Shown one piece after another: positions 44,200 to 53,679 of a DNA stretch of 56,067 nucleotides (positions are counted from its first letter, which is position 1; each line of letters opens with the position of its first letter). A model generated the notes under the pieces. That model did not search any database. It was not told where the DNA came from and saw only the letters and a list, made by a program, of their open reading frames with translations. The position numbers and the translations under genes are program-made. Origin of the DNA: Helicobacteraceae bacterium (GTDB lineage: Bacteria > Campylobacterota > Campylobacteria > Campylobacterales > Sulfurimonadaceae); the NCBI GenBank assembly GCA_026988515.1, contig JALSLA010000040.1:1-56067 (forward strand). The letters run 5' to 3'.

Positions 44200-44544
44200 T
44201 TATGATGCGACCTCTTCATTAAAGAGAACGGTAATACCATATTCGTAATGCGCCACCACTGTTTTACGGTATGCAACGCCATTTTTGCTATGTAGAACAG
44301 CTGTAAAAGATCCTGAACTCAGCAACGCTTTCACTTCACGCTCACCAATAGCACGTTTTCCGTATTTCGCAAGTGAATTTCCCCAAATGCGGTACGAGCA
44401 ACTCCCTACCGATTCAAAACACTCGCCATCTTCAGTATAAAACCGTGTATTGGAGCAAGAGTAGACTTTTGTCTGTTTTCCCAACACTGTTTTTTTTGCC
44501 ACCGTTACGTTACCATCATTACAATAAGGGCACTTGCCAAGCAC
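44200..44544 (-). CDS. Topoisomerase C-terminal-repeat zinc protein
   Basis: 114 residues from GTG 44544 (AAGGAG upstream). An N-terminal zinc-ribbon CPYC with later CSNTRFYTEDGECF is followed by NSLAKYGKRAIGEREVKALL and a beta stretch. This matches the small repeat found at the C-terminus of type IA topoisomerases (Toprim_Crpt), here as a free-standing protein. Probably binds single-stranded nucleic acid. No catalytic domain is present. Confidence 0.65.
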   Translation of the reverse strand: MLGKCPYCNDGNVTVAKKTVLGKQTKVYSCSNTRFYTEDGECFESVGSCSYRIWGNSLAKYGKRAIGEREVKALLSSGSFTAVLHSKNGVAYRKTVVAHYEYGITVLFNEEVAS

Positions 44545-44627
44545 AACAACTCCTTTTTACAGCGCAGTATAATAGATGATCTGATCGATATGTTAAAAGT
44601 ATGGCATCTTGTCATATTTTTACGCTA

Positions 44628-47600
44628 TTAGACGATATCTACATAGTCGAGTTGTTCCAACTCCTCAATGATTTTGCCGTCAACACGAATGGCTGACTCC
44701 AAGACAACGTTTTGAAGCTTAGAAATAATAATTAATTTTAATGGACGCCTTCCGGGATATCGCCGAATTAGTTGATAGAGTGCCTCTAACCTCTCGGTAT
44801 CGCTACTCAGACGAATAGAAAGAAGTAGCGGTTCAGGCGGTTTTTCTGCAATAACCGTTTTTACCTTTTTAGACTCTTTTTTTACCTCGTTAAGCGTAAA
44901 AATTTTCAAGACACTTATGCGTGTAAACATTTCGGTATGGGTAATCTTCACTTTAAAAGCAACCGGTTCGTTTAAATCCATAGCCTCAAGCTGTTCGAGT
45001 TTGTCACTAAAAAGCATCATCTCAATATTGCCGTGAAGGTCCATAAGGTTGACAATACCAAAAGCATTTCCCTTTTTTGAAATCTTTTTCGTAATCTCTT
45101 CGACTTTACCAATAAATATTGCCGTAGAGCCGTCAGAAATATTGCCAATATCACTTGAAAGGGTGTAATTTAACGCATCCATAGCCTCTCGATAATCATC
45201 AAGAGGATGTCCTGAGACGTAAAATCCCAACGTCTCTTTTTCAAACTCCAAAATTTCCTTAAGTCCGTACTCTTGGGCATTGTTTAAATCCAAAGCCACG
45301 GTAGTAACCTCGGCATCGTCGCCAAAAAGGCTGCCTAAAGCATTTTTCTTGGCATTGGAAGCATTTTTAGCAGTCTCAATAATAGTATCAATCTGTTCTA
45401 AAACAGCGCGACGCGAAAACGGAAACGCATCAAATCCGCCCGATTTGCAGATGCTCTCGAGAACACGCTTATTGACTTTAGAAGGTTCAATGCGGTTTAC
45501 GAAGTCCTGCATGGAATGAAACTCACCCGTTTGACGTACCTCTAAAATGGATTCTACCGCAGCACTGCCGACCCCTTTAATGGCACCTAAACCAAAAAGA
45601 ATAGAAGGCTTGCCTTCTTTAAGCACCGGAGCAAATTCAAGATGTGAGTGGTTAATGTCCGGCGGTGAAAGCGTGATACCCATACGCTTCACCTCATCAA
45701 TATACTTTACAATCTTCTCCGTATTATCACGCTCGGAGGTCAGCAGTGCCGACATAAATTCAGCCGGATAATACACTTTAAGCCATGCCGTCTGAAACGT
45801 AATCATGGCATACGCCGCCGAATGTGACTTGTTAAATCCGTAGCCGGCAAACTTCTCAATAAGATCAAAAAGCTCGGAAGCTTTATGGTAATCATATCCT
45901 TGTCGCTGTGCCCCTTCGGAGAATTCGGCATTGTATTGCGCCATATCTTTTTTCTTCCCCATAGCACGACGAATAATGTCGGAATACCCCAATGAAAAAC
46001 CACCAATACTCTGCACAATTTGCATGACCTGTTCTTGGTAAACAATAACCCCGTATGTCGGTTTTAAAATACTTTCCATACTCTCAAAGGTGTATTCAAT
46101 AGCTTCACGGCCGTGCTTTCGTTCAATAAAACTGTCTAACATTCCCGAATCCATCGGTCCGGGTCTGTAAAGCGCCAACACCGCAATAAGGTCTTCAAAA
46201 TTGTCGGGTTTGAGCCGCTTGTTGAGATCTTGCATCCCCGAACTCTCAATCTGGAACATACCGATGGTATCACCGTGTTGAATGGTTTCGTAAACTTTGG
46301 GATCGTTCTCGTCAATCTCATGCCAATTAATCTCGACATGATGCAGCGTCTTAATGAGTGTCATCGCATTTTGAATGACGTCAAGAGTTTTCAGCCCTAA
46401 AAAGTCAAACTTTATAAGATCAATGTCTTCCAAATAGTTCAATGAGTACTGCGTTACAAAAGGCTGATCATCCCCACTGGGTTTGTAAATGGGCGTTTTG
46501 TGCCACAGCTCTTCATTAGAGATGACGACACCTGCGGCATGCATTCCGGCATTGCGTTTTAAGCCCTCGAGTTTTTTGGCAAACTCCCATACTCGCGCAG
46601 CCTGTGCATCTTGCTCAATCAATTCTTGAATTTTCGGCTCTTTTTGAAAAGCACCGGGTTGCAGTTCTCCTTTTTTCATCTTACCGTTAAGCGTAATGCC
46701 CAGCTCGTCAGGAATGAGTTTTGCCATTTTATCGGCTTGGCTTAAGGGCATATCAAGCACTCGTGCCACATCACGAATCACTCCTTTTGCCAACAGTGAA
46801 CCAAACGTAATAATCTGAGCAACCTGATTGCGTCCGTATTTTTCAACAACATAATCAATTATCTCACCGCGACGCGCCTGCATAAAGTCCATATCGATAT
46901 CGGGCATGGAGACCCGTTCAGGATTTAAAAAACGCTCAAAAAGCAGGTCGTATTTCATAGGATCGATATCGGTGATCTCAAGAGCATACGCCACCAAACT
47001 CCCCGCTGCAGAGCCCCGCCCCGGACCTACGGCAATATCCCTCTCTTTGGCAACTTTAACAAAGTCCCATACAATGAGCATGTAACCCGGAAACTTCATG
47101 GAATTAATAATCTCCATCTCAAACTCCAGACGCTCTTTGTATCTCTCATGCTCCTCGGGCGGTACGTGTCGAAGCCGCTTGTCCAACCCGACTTTACACC
47201 GGTGAATAAAATACTCAATGTCATTTTTTGTTGCTGCGTCACGCCACTGCCTGCGTTCCTTTTCGGCAGCATCTTCTCCTAAAGGGGCATCATCTTGGTT
47301 GTCTATTTGCAGCCCTTCTGCCGCGGCATACTCCTGAGTAAATTTAAAATTCGGCGGCGTCGGGTTTCCCAACTCCAGTTCGACATTACATTTGTCGACA
47401 ATCTCTTGCGTATGCTGCAGCGCTTCGGGAATGTCGGCAAAAAGCCGTTGCATCTGCTCGGGACTTTTCACATAAAACTCATGGACCGAATGGCGCATAC
47501 GGTTAGGATCGTCATAGAGCTTATTCATACCGATACACATAAATGCTTCTTGATACTGGGCATCGTCGGGAAACGTATAGTGCGTGTCATTGGTAGCCAC

Positions 47601-48230
47601 CACCTTAATACCCGTCTCATGAGCAATTCGTAAAATACTTTCATCGATATAATGTTGATCGACAATGCCGTGACGCATAATTTCCAAATAGAAATCATCA
47701 CCGAACATCTCTTGGTATTCCAACGCCACCCGCTTTGCTTCATCATAGCCGCCGGCACCGTTTTTAACATTGCGCTCATTGTTGAGATTAAGATGCCAGT
47801 TTACCTCACCTTGAAGGCATGCCGACGTACAGATGAGCCCTTCGGTATGTTCACGAAGCAGTGCTTTGTTAATACGCGGGAAATAGTAAAACCCGTCAAT
47901 ATAGGATTGCGACGAAAGGTACATTAAATTTTTGTAACCGGTCATATTCTTGGCAAACAGACAGATATGAAAACGCTGTTTGGTGGTTTTGTCGTTGAGG
48001 GTTTCACCATTGTGAATGTAACCTTCCATTCCCAAAATGGGCTTAATACCCGCCGCTTTCATCTGCTGATAAAAGTCAATGGCACCGAACATATTGCCGT
48101 GATCGGTCATGGCAACAGAACTCATACCGAGCTCTTTAACCCGTTCGACAAGATTGGAGATCTTATTGGCCCCGTCAAGCAACGAGTACTCCGTATGCAA
48201 ATGTAAATGGGTAAACGGTTGTACGCTCAT
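44628..48230 (-). CDS. dnaE: DNA polymerase III alpha subunit
   Basis: 1200 residues from ATG 48230 (TAAGG upstream); the longer ORF start adds nine unlikely residues. N-terminal PHP domain (THLHLHTEYSLLDGA), a type C polymerase core with catalytic acidic motif MPDIDMDF and GPGRGSAAGSLVAYAL, helix-hairpin-helix (about 830-900) and an OB fold near the C-terminus. Replicative DNA synthesis. Single gene. Confidence 0.95.
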   Translation of the reverse strand: MSVQPFTHLHLHTEYSLLDGANKISNLVERVKELGMSSVAMTDHGNMFGAIDFYQQMKAAGIKPILGMEGYIHNGETLNDKTTKQRFHICLFAKNMTGYKNLMYLSSQSYIDGFYYFPRINKALLREHTEGLICTSACLQGEVNWHLNLNNERNVKNGAGGYDEAKRVALEYQEMFGDDFYLEIMRHGIVDQHYIDESILRIAHETGIKVVATNDTHYTFPDDAQYQEAFMCIGMNKLYDDPNRMRHSVHEFYVKSPEQMQRLFADIPEALQHTQEIVDKCNVELELGNPTPPNFKFTQEYAAAEGLQIDNQDDAPLGEDAAEKERRQWRDAATKNDIEYFIHRCKVGLDKRLRHVPPEEHERYKERLEFEMEIINSMKFPGYMLIVWDFVKVAKERDIAVGPGRGSAAGSLVAYALEITDIDPMKYDLLFERFLNPERVSMPDIDMDFMQARRGEIIDYVVEKYGRNQVAQIITFGSLLAKGVIRDVARVLDMPLSQADKMAKLIPDELGITLNGKMKKGELQPGAFQKEPKIQELIEQDAQAARVWEFAKKLEGLKRNAGMHAAGVVISNEELWHKTPIYKPSGDDQPFVTQYSLNYLEDIDLIKFDFLGLKTLDVIQNAMTLIKTLHHVEINWHEIDENDPKVYETIQHGDTIGMFQIESSGMQDLNKRLKPDNFEDLIAVLALYRPGPMDSGMLDSFIERKHGREAIEYTFESMESILKPTYGVIVYQEQVMQIVQSIGGFSLGYSDIIRRAMGKKKDMAQYNAEFSEGAQRQGYDYHKASELFDLIEKFAGYGFNKSHSAAYAMITFQTAWLKVYYPAEFMSALLTSERDNTEKIVKYIDEVKRMGITLSPPDINHSHLEFAPVLKEGKPSILFGLGAIKGVGSAAVESILEVRQTGEFHSMQDFVNRIEPSKVNKRVLESICKSGGFDAFPFSRRAVLEQIDTIIETAKNASNAKKNALGSLFGDDAEVTTVALDLNNAQEYGLKEILEFEKETLGFYVSGHPLDDYREAMDALNYTLSSDIGNISDGSTAIFIGKVEEITKKISKKGNAFGIVNLMDLHGNIEMMLFSDKLEQLEAMDLNEPVAFKVKITHTEMFTRISVLKIFTLNEVKKESKKVKTVIAEKPPEPLLLSIRLSSDTERLEALYQLIRRYPGRRPLKLIIISKLQNVVLESAIRVDGKIIEELEQLDYVDIV

Positions 48231-48346
48231 AGAAAACCTTACGCTAGTTGAAGTCATTTATTGAATTATAATCAAGAAGCTTTAGTTTGAGCTTTTAGTA
48301 TTTATATACGGTATGCTACAATGCATTATTGAAAGGTAGTTTTACA

Positions 48347-48838
48347 GTGCACTACAACCACCCCTTTGACCCCGTTGTGTTTCCCAATACCGTACTGCTG
48401 ATTCTTGGAACCTTTCCCAGTCTGGAATCATGCAAACGACACGGCTATTATGCCCATCCGCGCAATCAGTTTTGGCGTATCCTTTCCGATCTGTTTCATG
48501 TTCCTGCTACAACGGAATTGGAAAAAACAGCCCTGCTTAACAAATACCGCATCGGACTTTGGGACATCATCGCTTCATGTGAGCGTACCAACTCCAGCGA
48601 CAACAACCTCACCAACTGTCATCTCAACGACATTCCTGCTTTACTGCAGAAATATCCGCAAATTTCACACCTTGCTTTTACCGGAAAAAAAGCAGCCCGA
48701 CTCTATCAAAAAACGTATGCAGATTTACATGTAAATTGCCAAACACTCCCCTCGCCCTCACCTGCATTTGCCACGATGAAGTATAATACGAAAAAAGAGA
48801 CGTACCGCCGCTGTTTTCAGCACGTCGGCATTTTGTAA
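48347..48838 (+). CDS. Hypoxanthine/uracil-DNA glycosylase family protein
   Basis: 163 residues from GTG 48347, which has AAAGG at a suitable distance; the longer ORF starts with TTG on top of that site. UDG-fold signatures: LILGTFPSLESCK, YYAHPRNQFWRILSDLF, GLWDIIASCERTNSSDNN, HLAFTGKKA and LPSPSPA. This is the pattern of the DNA-deoxyinosine (hypoxanthine) glycosylase branch. Removes deaminated bases. Holds ATTTACATGTAAAT (LHVN). Confidence 0.85.
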   Translation: MHYNHPFDPVVFPNTVLLILGTFPSLESCKRHGYYAHPRNQFWRILSDLFHVPATTELEKTALLNKYRIGLWDIIASCERTNSSDNNLTNCHLNDIPALLQKYPQISHLAFTGKKAARLYQKTYADLHVNCQTLPSPSPAFATMKYNTKKETYRRCFQHVGIL

Positions 48839-48857
48839 CGCATCGAGGAGATTACCG

Positions 48858-49718
48858 ATGACCTACTATACCATTTTAGCACTGCTGTTCGGCGGTCTGG
48901 GATTGAGTGCCTTGGGATTTTATTTTCTACGCAACCTCAGACATGAAGAGCGTATGCAACAAATTCGTGCCCTTCCCTTCAAAGAAGAGCATCGGACACT
49001 ACTGCAACAAACACCGCACTACAACAATCTTTGCGATCGTGACAAAGCAAAAATAGAACGCTCCATTATTGAGTTTTCCTATACCAAAGAGTTTATCGGT
49101 GTCGGCATTGACGTGACCGATGAAATGAAGGTCATTATTGGCTTTTATGCGTGCTTGCTGCTTTTACATGTAAAAACAAAAAGCTGTTACGCCGCTTTAC
49201 AAACCGTCATTGTTTACCCCTCTGCCGTTATGGTAGAGAATCTCTCGTCACAGGGAGGTATTTACACAAAAGAGGACTTCATTATTACAGGACAATCGGC
49301 CGACCATACGGTGGTCATCGTCTGGGATGAGGCAAAGCATGAAGCCTACCAACTGCGGCATCATAACGTCATTGTTCATGAATTTGCCCATGAAATTGAC
49401 TTTATGACGGGTGAACTCGACGGTGTGCCCCCGTTGGAACGCTCCAAGTACCACGAGTGGACCCGACTGCTTAGCAAAGAGTTTGCATCGCTGCACAAAC
49501 GCCTTTTACATGGCCCACATTTAGGAAAATATGAACTTTTAGGCGAGTATGCCGCCACCAATGAAGCAGAATTCTTTGCCGTTGTCAGCGAACGTTTTTT
49601 TGAGTCGCCGCACACACTGCATGAGCACTTTCCCGAAATTTACGATGCCTTGCAAAGTTTCTACAAAATCGATGCCCTTGCATTGGTGAGCCGCCATAAA
49701 ACAAACTCTGGCCGGTAG
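48858..49718 (+). CDS. MtfA-like zinc peptidase
   Basis: 286 residues. One N-terminal membrane helix (about 3-23), then an M90-type domain with NNLCDRDKAKIERSIIEF and zinc motif HEFAHEIDFMTG (about 173-184; HExxH). The C-terminal AATNEAEFFAVVSERFFE gives the third ligand. Related E. coli MtfA is cytosolic and titrates the Mlc repressor; here the membrane anchor and probably different partners make the symbol unsafe. Holds TTTACATGTAAA (LHVK). Confidence 0.85.
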   Translation: MTYYTILALLFGGLGLSALGFYFLRNLRHEERMQQIRALPFKEEHRTLLQQTPHYNNLCDRDKAKIERSIIEFSYTKEFIGVGIDVTDEMKVIIGFYACLLLLHVKTKSCYAALQTVIVYPSAVMVENLSSQGGIYTKEDFIITGQSADHTVVIVWDEAKHEAYQLRHHNVIVHEFAHEIDFMTGELDGVPPLERSKYHEWTRLLSKEFASLHKRLLHGPHLGKYELLGEYAATNEAEFFAVVSERFFESPHTLHEHFPEIYDALQSFYKIDALALVSRHKTNSGR

Positions 49719-49816
49719 CTTTTGTTGACACTGACCGAACCTTTCTTAAACTGTCAGAAAAAATGCAAAAACCCTGCTTAATCGCTTTATATAACCGTTG
49801 GAGGTCTTAAAAGGTT

Positions 49817-50641
49817 ATGAAAATCTATTTTTTACTCGCATGTGGCATCACTTGGTTTCTTCTATTGCCGGTGATTCTTTCGCATCAAGGAATTATTGCA
49901 TTAAATGTTACTGATGACTGGCATTTTCTAGGTGCTTTAGGTCCAATTCTTGCAGCCTTCTATGTAGCACGAAGGAGAGGAGTTTTTCATCTGTGGTTGG
50001 TGGGATTGCTGCGTACTCATGTTGAAACCGGCTGGCTTCTTATCTCAGTCATTAGCCCATTTATATTGTTCTTCATTGCGTATATCATTGCGCTGTTTAT
50101 TGACAGCTCCACAGAACCAATTGAGTCCTTAATAAACTCTGAAACTATTAACCTACATTGGGTAGTAATGACACTGATAGCGGCAATAGCCTATGGTATC
50201 GGTGAAGAGGCCGGATGGAGAGGATTTGCATTACCGTGGCTACAAAAAAAAGAGAATGCACTCAAGGCAACAATGCTACTGGCTATGATGCATGCTGTTT
50301 GGCATATCCCATTTTTCTTTTACAGATTTGAATTTACTGTTGGTATGGCAATAGGTTTTTTTATCGGTTTGGTAGCGGGTACCGTTTGGCTTACATTTTT
50401 ATACAACAGTACAGGAGGAAGTGCATTCGTGGCTATAATATGGCACACGGGATGGAATATAGTAAATCAGGTGGCAATATTGCTTTCAGATGTTATGTTA
50501 GCCGTAATGAGCACGTCTGTAATCATATTGGCAGTTTACATCGTATCAAAGTGGGGCTCCGAGTCGCTTTCACCCAAGCCACGTTATACGTTCCATACGA
50601 CGCATCAAGATAATAATTATGATAAAATTTTTAATTTGTAG
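49817..50641 (+). CDS. CPBP-family intramembrane metalloprotease
   Basis: 274 residues with about seven to eight membrane helices. Family motifs: GEEAGWRGFALPWLQ (EExxxR), MHAVWHIPFFFYR and a later IIWHTGWN (HxxxN). These residues bind the metal in CAAX/Abi proteases. GGAGG precedes the start. The gene and its downstream neighbour look more AT-rich than the flanks and lie in a patchy region, which suggests acquisition. In other bacteria such proteins take part in prenyl processing or bacteriocin immunity; the role here is unknown. Confidence 0.83.
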   Translation: MKIYFLLACGITWFLLLPVILSHQGIIALNVTDDWHFLGALGPILAAFYVARRRGVFHLWLVGLLRTHVETGWLLISVISPFILFFIAYIIALFIDSSTEPIESLINSETINLHWVVMTLIAAIAYGIGEEAGWRGFALPWLQKKENALKATMLLAMMHAVWHIPFFFYRFEFTVGMAIGFFIGLVAGTVWLTFLYNSTGGSAFVAIIWHTGWNIVNQVAILLSDVMLAVMSTSVIILAVYIVSKWGSESLSPKPRYTFHTTHQDNNYDKIFNL

Positions 50642-50717
50642 AGACAGGCTGTTATCTGGCACAAAAGATTTTGCAGACACATTAATCTCCTTAACCGACA
50701 TACTTTAAAGGCAGTTC

Positions 50718-51356
50718 ATGAATCAAATCATCATTTTAATATTTGTGGCTCTATCTATCACATCTTGTACAGCGGCCAAAGCGGTAGTTGCCATGAATAA
50801 GTCAACAAACCAATTTATCGCTTTGGAGCAAGATAAGCGTATATTGTATGAAAAAGGCGCTGAAAAGTATGCTGAAACAGTGGCCAATAAGATTGACACA
50901 GCAATTCAAACCGTTGAACAAAAACAGTACAAAAAATTTACAAAACCTGTCACTATTTATATTTGCAACAGCATAGAGAGCTTTACAGATTATTGTGTGA
51001 TACGCCAAGCTTCGGGGTGTGTGTTGAACGAGCGCCTGTTTTTATCGCCCAAGAACTTTCAGGCCAATCAACAAGCATTAACACATGAGCTATCGCATCT
51101 GCATATAGAGCAGCATCTTGGTATGTTCACCTGGCACTCAGGGTATCCCGCATGGTTTCAAGAAGGGTTGGCCACATATGTTTTATCGCCAAGCTTCAAT
51201 GTTTATTGAATACCTGCACAACATAGATGAAATAATGTTCAAAACCTTGTTGCTCTCTGTTGAAGCTGGAAAAATTTCGAAGCATCTTTTTCTTCTGCAT
51301 ATGGAGAACCCTTGAATGCGATATGGCACAAATTTATCCAACAGCAAAAAAACTGA
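50718..51356 (+). pseudogene. Decayed metallopeptidase lipoprotein (peptidase MA-like)
   Basis: The open part (50718-51209, 163 residues) has a lipoprotein signal (SITSC), and HELSH with downstream WFQEGLATYV, which fit a HExxH...E gluzincin. It then stops. Reading on, another frame (about 51177-51275) gives HMFYRQASMFIEYLH and LLLSVEAGKIS, and the first frame resumes at 51276 with FEASFSSAYGEPLNAIWHKF to a TGA at 51354-51356. The later segments look like the proper C-terminus. An internal deletion plus a second frameshift explains this. The truncated form keeps the metal residues, so partial function is not ruled out. Confidence 0.65.
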
Positions 51357-51443
51357 CAACGTGCTTGTCCAGACCTAAGTTAAGGAAGAAAAAAATATAA
51401 TTAATACAAAGTGCTGTATACTATATTTTAAAAGGAATGTATT

Positions 51444-51653
51444 ATGGATGCCGTAGACAAAGAGCTGCAAAGCCGAAAAACAGAGATTCAAAAAGAGCTT
51501 GAGTTGCTTTTTAAAGCCAATATGCGTATTACCGACTGGGATATTCCCGAAGCTGACGACACCAAAGTAGCAACACTGCTTCTTGAAATACTGCAAGAGG
51601 GTTTAGATCAGATAAAACACGACGTTCACGAAGGTAAATACGACAACTATTAA
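51444..51653 (+). CDS. Hypothetical small helical protein
   Basis: 69 residues, acidic and helical, no signal or membrane segment. AAAAGGAAT precedes the ATG. Family not recognised. Followed after 11 bases by another small gene, so the two are probably cotranscribed. Confidence 0.6.
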   Translation: MDAVDKELQSRKTEIQKELELLFKANMRITDWDIPEADDTKVATLLLEILQEGLDQIKHDVHEGKYDNY

Positions 51654-51664
51654 AAGGAGAACCC

Positions 51665-51874
51665 ATGAGTTCGCACAAACACCATGAAAAACTAACACAA
51701 ATTAAAGATGCCGTCATAAAATCCAAAGAGCTGAGTGAAGAAGAGAAGAGCAATACCATCAAACATATTGAAGCGTGGATTCTTGAAGACAAAGCCGAAG
51801 GAATCATTGCCGAAGAGCTCATTAGTATTGCCTCGGGGATACGCCCGATACTCAAAGAACTGGGACTGCTATAG
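51665..51874 (+). CDS. Hypothetical small helical protein
   Basis: 69 residues, charged and helical, with AAAAGGAG as a strong ribosome site. It shares length and charge pattern with the gene just before it but no clear sequence match. The arrangement of two small adjacent genes could suggest a toxin-antitoxin pair, but no known toxin motif is visible. Confidence 0.58.
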   Translation: MSSHKHHEKLTQIKDAVIKSKELSEEEKSNTIKHIEAWILEDKAEGIIAEELISIASGIRPILKELGLL

Positions 51875-51925
51875 CGTAGTCTGTCGTTCTCACCCATTAT
51901 CATATTATGAGATAATATTATAAAC

Positions 51926-51968
51926 CCTTGTGAGAGTTTGGGTACAATAGTTCCAAACTCTCACAAGG
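51926..51968 (+). promoter_or_regulatory. 16-bp perfect inverted repeat spanning the ribosome site of the beta-helix gene
   Basis: CCTTGTGAGAGTTTGG (51926-51941) is the exact reverse complement of CCAAACTCTCACAAGG (51953-51968), around an 11-base loop. The right arm runs into AAGGAG, the ribosome site of the ATG at 51976. The loop holds TACAAT (51943-51948), a -10-like box. Depending on the transcription start, it acts as an RNA hairpin that hides the ribosome site or as a DNA operator around the promoter. Confidence 0.75.
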
Positions 51969-51975
51969 AGCTCTT

Positions 51976-53655
51976 ATGTACTCTGCTATTCGCTATGGCG
52001 TTTTTTCATCATTGCTTGTCTTCTTAAGTGCTTGTCAAAGCAGTTCCGAAGCAACCGTCATTCAGGACAACGGCGCATGTGTTCCAAGCGGCCACGGTAC
52101 CGACTACCCCGTAGGTCCAGGGCAGTCCTACGCATCGCTTGGGAACGTACCGTGGGATACTCTAGGTCCGGGTGATACGGTGCGCATCTTTTACAAACCG
52201 ACTCCCTATAAAGAAAAAATTGTTATTCGAACCGGTGGAACACCCGAAAATCCGTTACGCATCTGCGGTGTGTCCGGTTCCAACGGCGAACGCCCCGTAA
52301 TTGACGGCAACGGAGCGCGCAACATACCTGCTGACAAAGCGGCATATACCGACTACACTCCTATGGAAGGGCTGGCCGTAGTAATGATTTACAACAGAGA
52401 CTATGACCTTAAAGACAGCAATATTATTATTGACAACCTGTATATTAAAAACGGTAAAAATACTTTTAATTACATACGAACAGACGGCAGCAGTAACCCT
52501 TACGAAGAGGGAGCGGCGTGCATTCGTGTTCAAGCAGGTGACAATATTGTCATTCGTAACAATGAACTTGAAAACTGCGGTAACGGTATTTTCACCATGT
52601 CACAAGGTTACAATGAAGCCCATTTAACCCGAAACATTCTCATTGAAGGCAACTACCTTCACGGACATGGGCAAGCCAACAGCGGCAGACAACATGCTCT
52701 GTATGTTCAAGCCATCGGCGCGACCTACCAATACAACCGTTTTGGTCCCAATACTCAAGATTCTCTCGGCACAACATTAAAAGAGCGTGTCGCCGGATCC
52801 TTAATACGTTACAACTGGTTTGAGAGCGGCAGCTCGCGCGCACTCGATCTGGTAGAGGTTGAAGACGCCGCTCCGTGGTATATTGAAGCAGAATATCGCC
52901 GTTGGGCCCAAGACGAAGGCGAACCGATTGATGCGGCACGTCTTGCCACGGTTCGAGAAGCCGAAGCAGCATACCGACAAACCTATGTTTACGGTAATTT
53001 TTTTGAGCATATCGGCAGCAGAACCGTCGCCGGCAGTTTGGTACATTACGGCTGGGACAATGATCCTCTTTTGTCACGAAAAGGAGTTCTCTATTTTTAC
53101 AACAATACGGTCTCGATTCGCCAAGACCGTGACGACAGTTGGCGTTTTCGGCTCTTTGATATGCGCCTTTACAATGAGACCCCTCCGGTAACACCCGCAC
53201 AAGAGACGGTTGAAGCGTTTAACAATATTGTCTATTTTGCTCATGAAACCAACGGCGCTGAAGCAGCGTATCTGTGCATGGGCAACAACAGCGGTACCAT
53301 CAATCTCGGCGTGAACTGGATAAGCAATGGATGGCAACATGCCCAAGCCGTCTCCGAATGCTACCCCTATGCCGATTCGGGAGAACATCCTGTTGTTACC
53401 GGTCTCTCCAACCTTGTTGATACCACTGACGTACCGCTACCCATCAACCTCTCAACACTCTCTTCTAACAATATTGAGAGCATTCGCAACCAATCACAAC
53501 CACTGTCTCAAGGAGCAAAAAACCACCCCGTTACCATGCAGTATGTTCCGCATCAGCAGAGCCAAGAACGCTCTCATGCCAATGATTTAGGTGCTATGCA
53601 GCTCATGACAACACGGAGATTTTTTCCGCATCTGCAGCTTTATTTGGTGGAATGA
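51976..53655 (+). CDS. Right-handed beta-helix lipoprotein (pectate-lyase-like fold)
   Basis: 559 residues. Lipoprotein signal with lipobox LSAC (about C19), then PGQSYASLGNVPWDTLGPGD and RIFYKPTPYKEKIVIRTGGT, the usual entry to a beta-helix. Repeats rich in N and I follow (SNIIIDNLYIKNG, DNIVIRNNELENCGNG, RNILIEGNYLHGHG). The fold occurs in polysaccharide lyases and surface adhesins; no lyase catalytic triad is certain. Surface-exposed or periplasmic role inferred. Controlled by the inverted repeat just upstream. Confidence 0.78.
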   Translation: MYSAIRYGVFSSLLVFLSACQSSSEATVIQDNGACVPSGHGTDYPVGPGQSYASLGNVPWDTLGPGDTVRIFYKPTPYKEKIVIRTGGTPENPLRICGVSGSNGERPVIDGNGARNIPADKAAYTDYTPMEGLAVVMIYNRDYDLKDSNIIIDNLYIKNGKNTFNYIRTDGSSNPYEEGAACIRVQAGDNIVIRNNELENCGNGIFTMSQGYNEAHLTRNILIEGNYLHGHGQANSGRQHALYVQAIGATYQYNRFGPNTQDSLGTTLKERVAGSLIRYNWFESGSSRALDLVEVEDAAPWYIEAEYRRWAQDEGEPIDAARLATVREAEAAYRQTYVYGNFFEHIGSRTVAGSLVHYGWDNDPLLSRKGVLYFYNNTVSIRQDRDDSWRFRLFDMRLYNETPPVTPAQETVEAFNNIVYFAHETNGAEAAYLCMGNNSGTINLGVNWISNGWQHAQAVSECYPYADSGEHPVVTGLSNLVDTTDVPLPINLSTLSSNNIESIRNQSQPLSQGAKNHPVTMQYVPHQQSQERSHANDLGAMQLMTTRRFFPHLQLYLVE

Positions 53656-53663
53656 AAATAGAA

Positions 53664-53679
53664 GCACTTTTAAAAGTGC
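53664..53679. terminator. Bidirectional terminator hairpin
   Basis: GCACTTTTAAAAGTGC is a perfect 16-base palindrome at the convergent ends of the beta-helix gene and the outer-membrane protein gene, and covers the stop codon of the latter. T-rich flank on the - strand side. Confidence 0.6.

Noticed and set aside
51444-51874. Known toxin-antitoxin pair
   Set aside because: Neither protein shows a recognised toxin or antitoxin motif; kept only as hypothetical genes.
52640-53200. 186-residue - strand ORF inside the beta-helix gene
   Set aside because: Cys/Arg-rich composition typical of an antisense shadow; the + strand gene is clearly coding.
256-53300. Frequent GGTACC (KpnI) sites
   Set aside because: About 19 by eye against roughly 10 expected, many from Gly-Thr codons and the LamG duplication; too weak to count as a motif.
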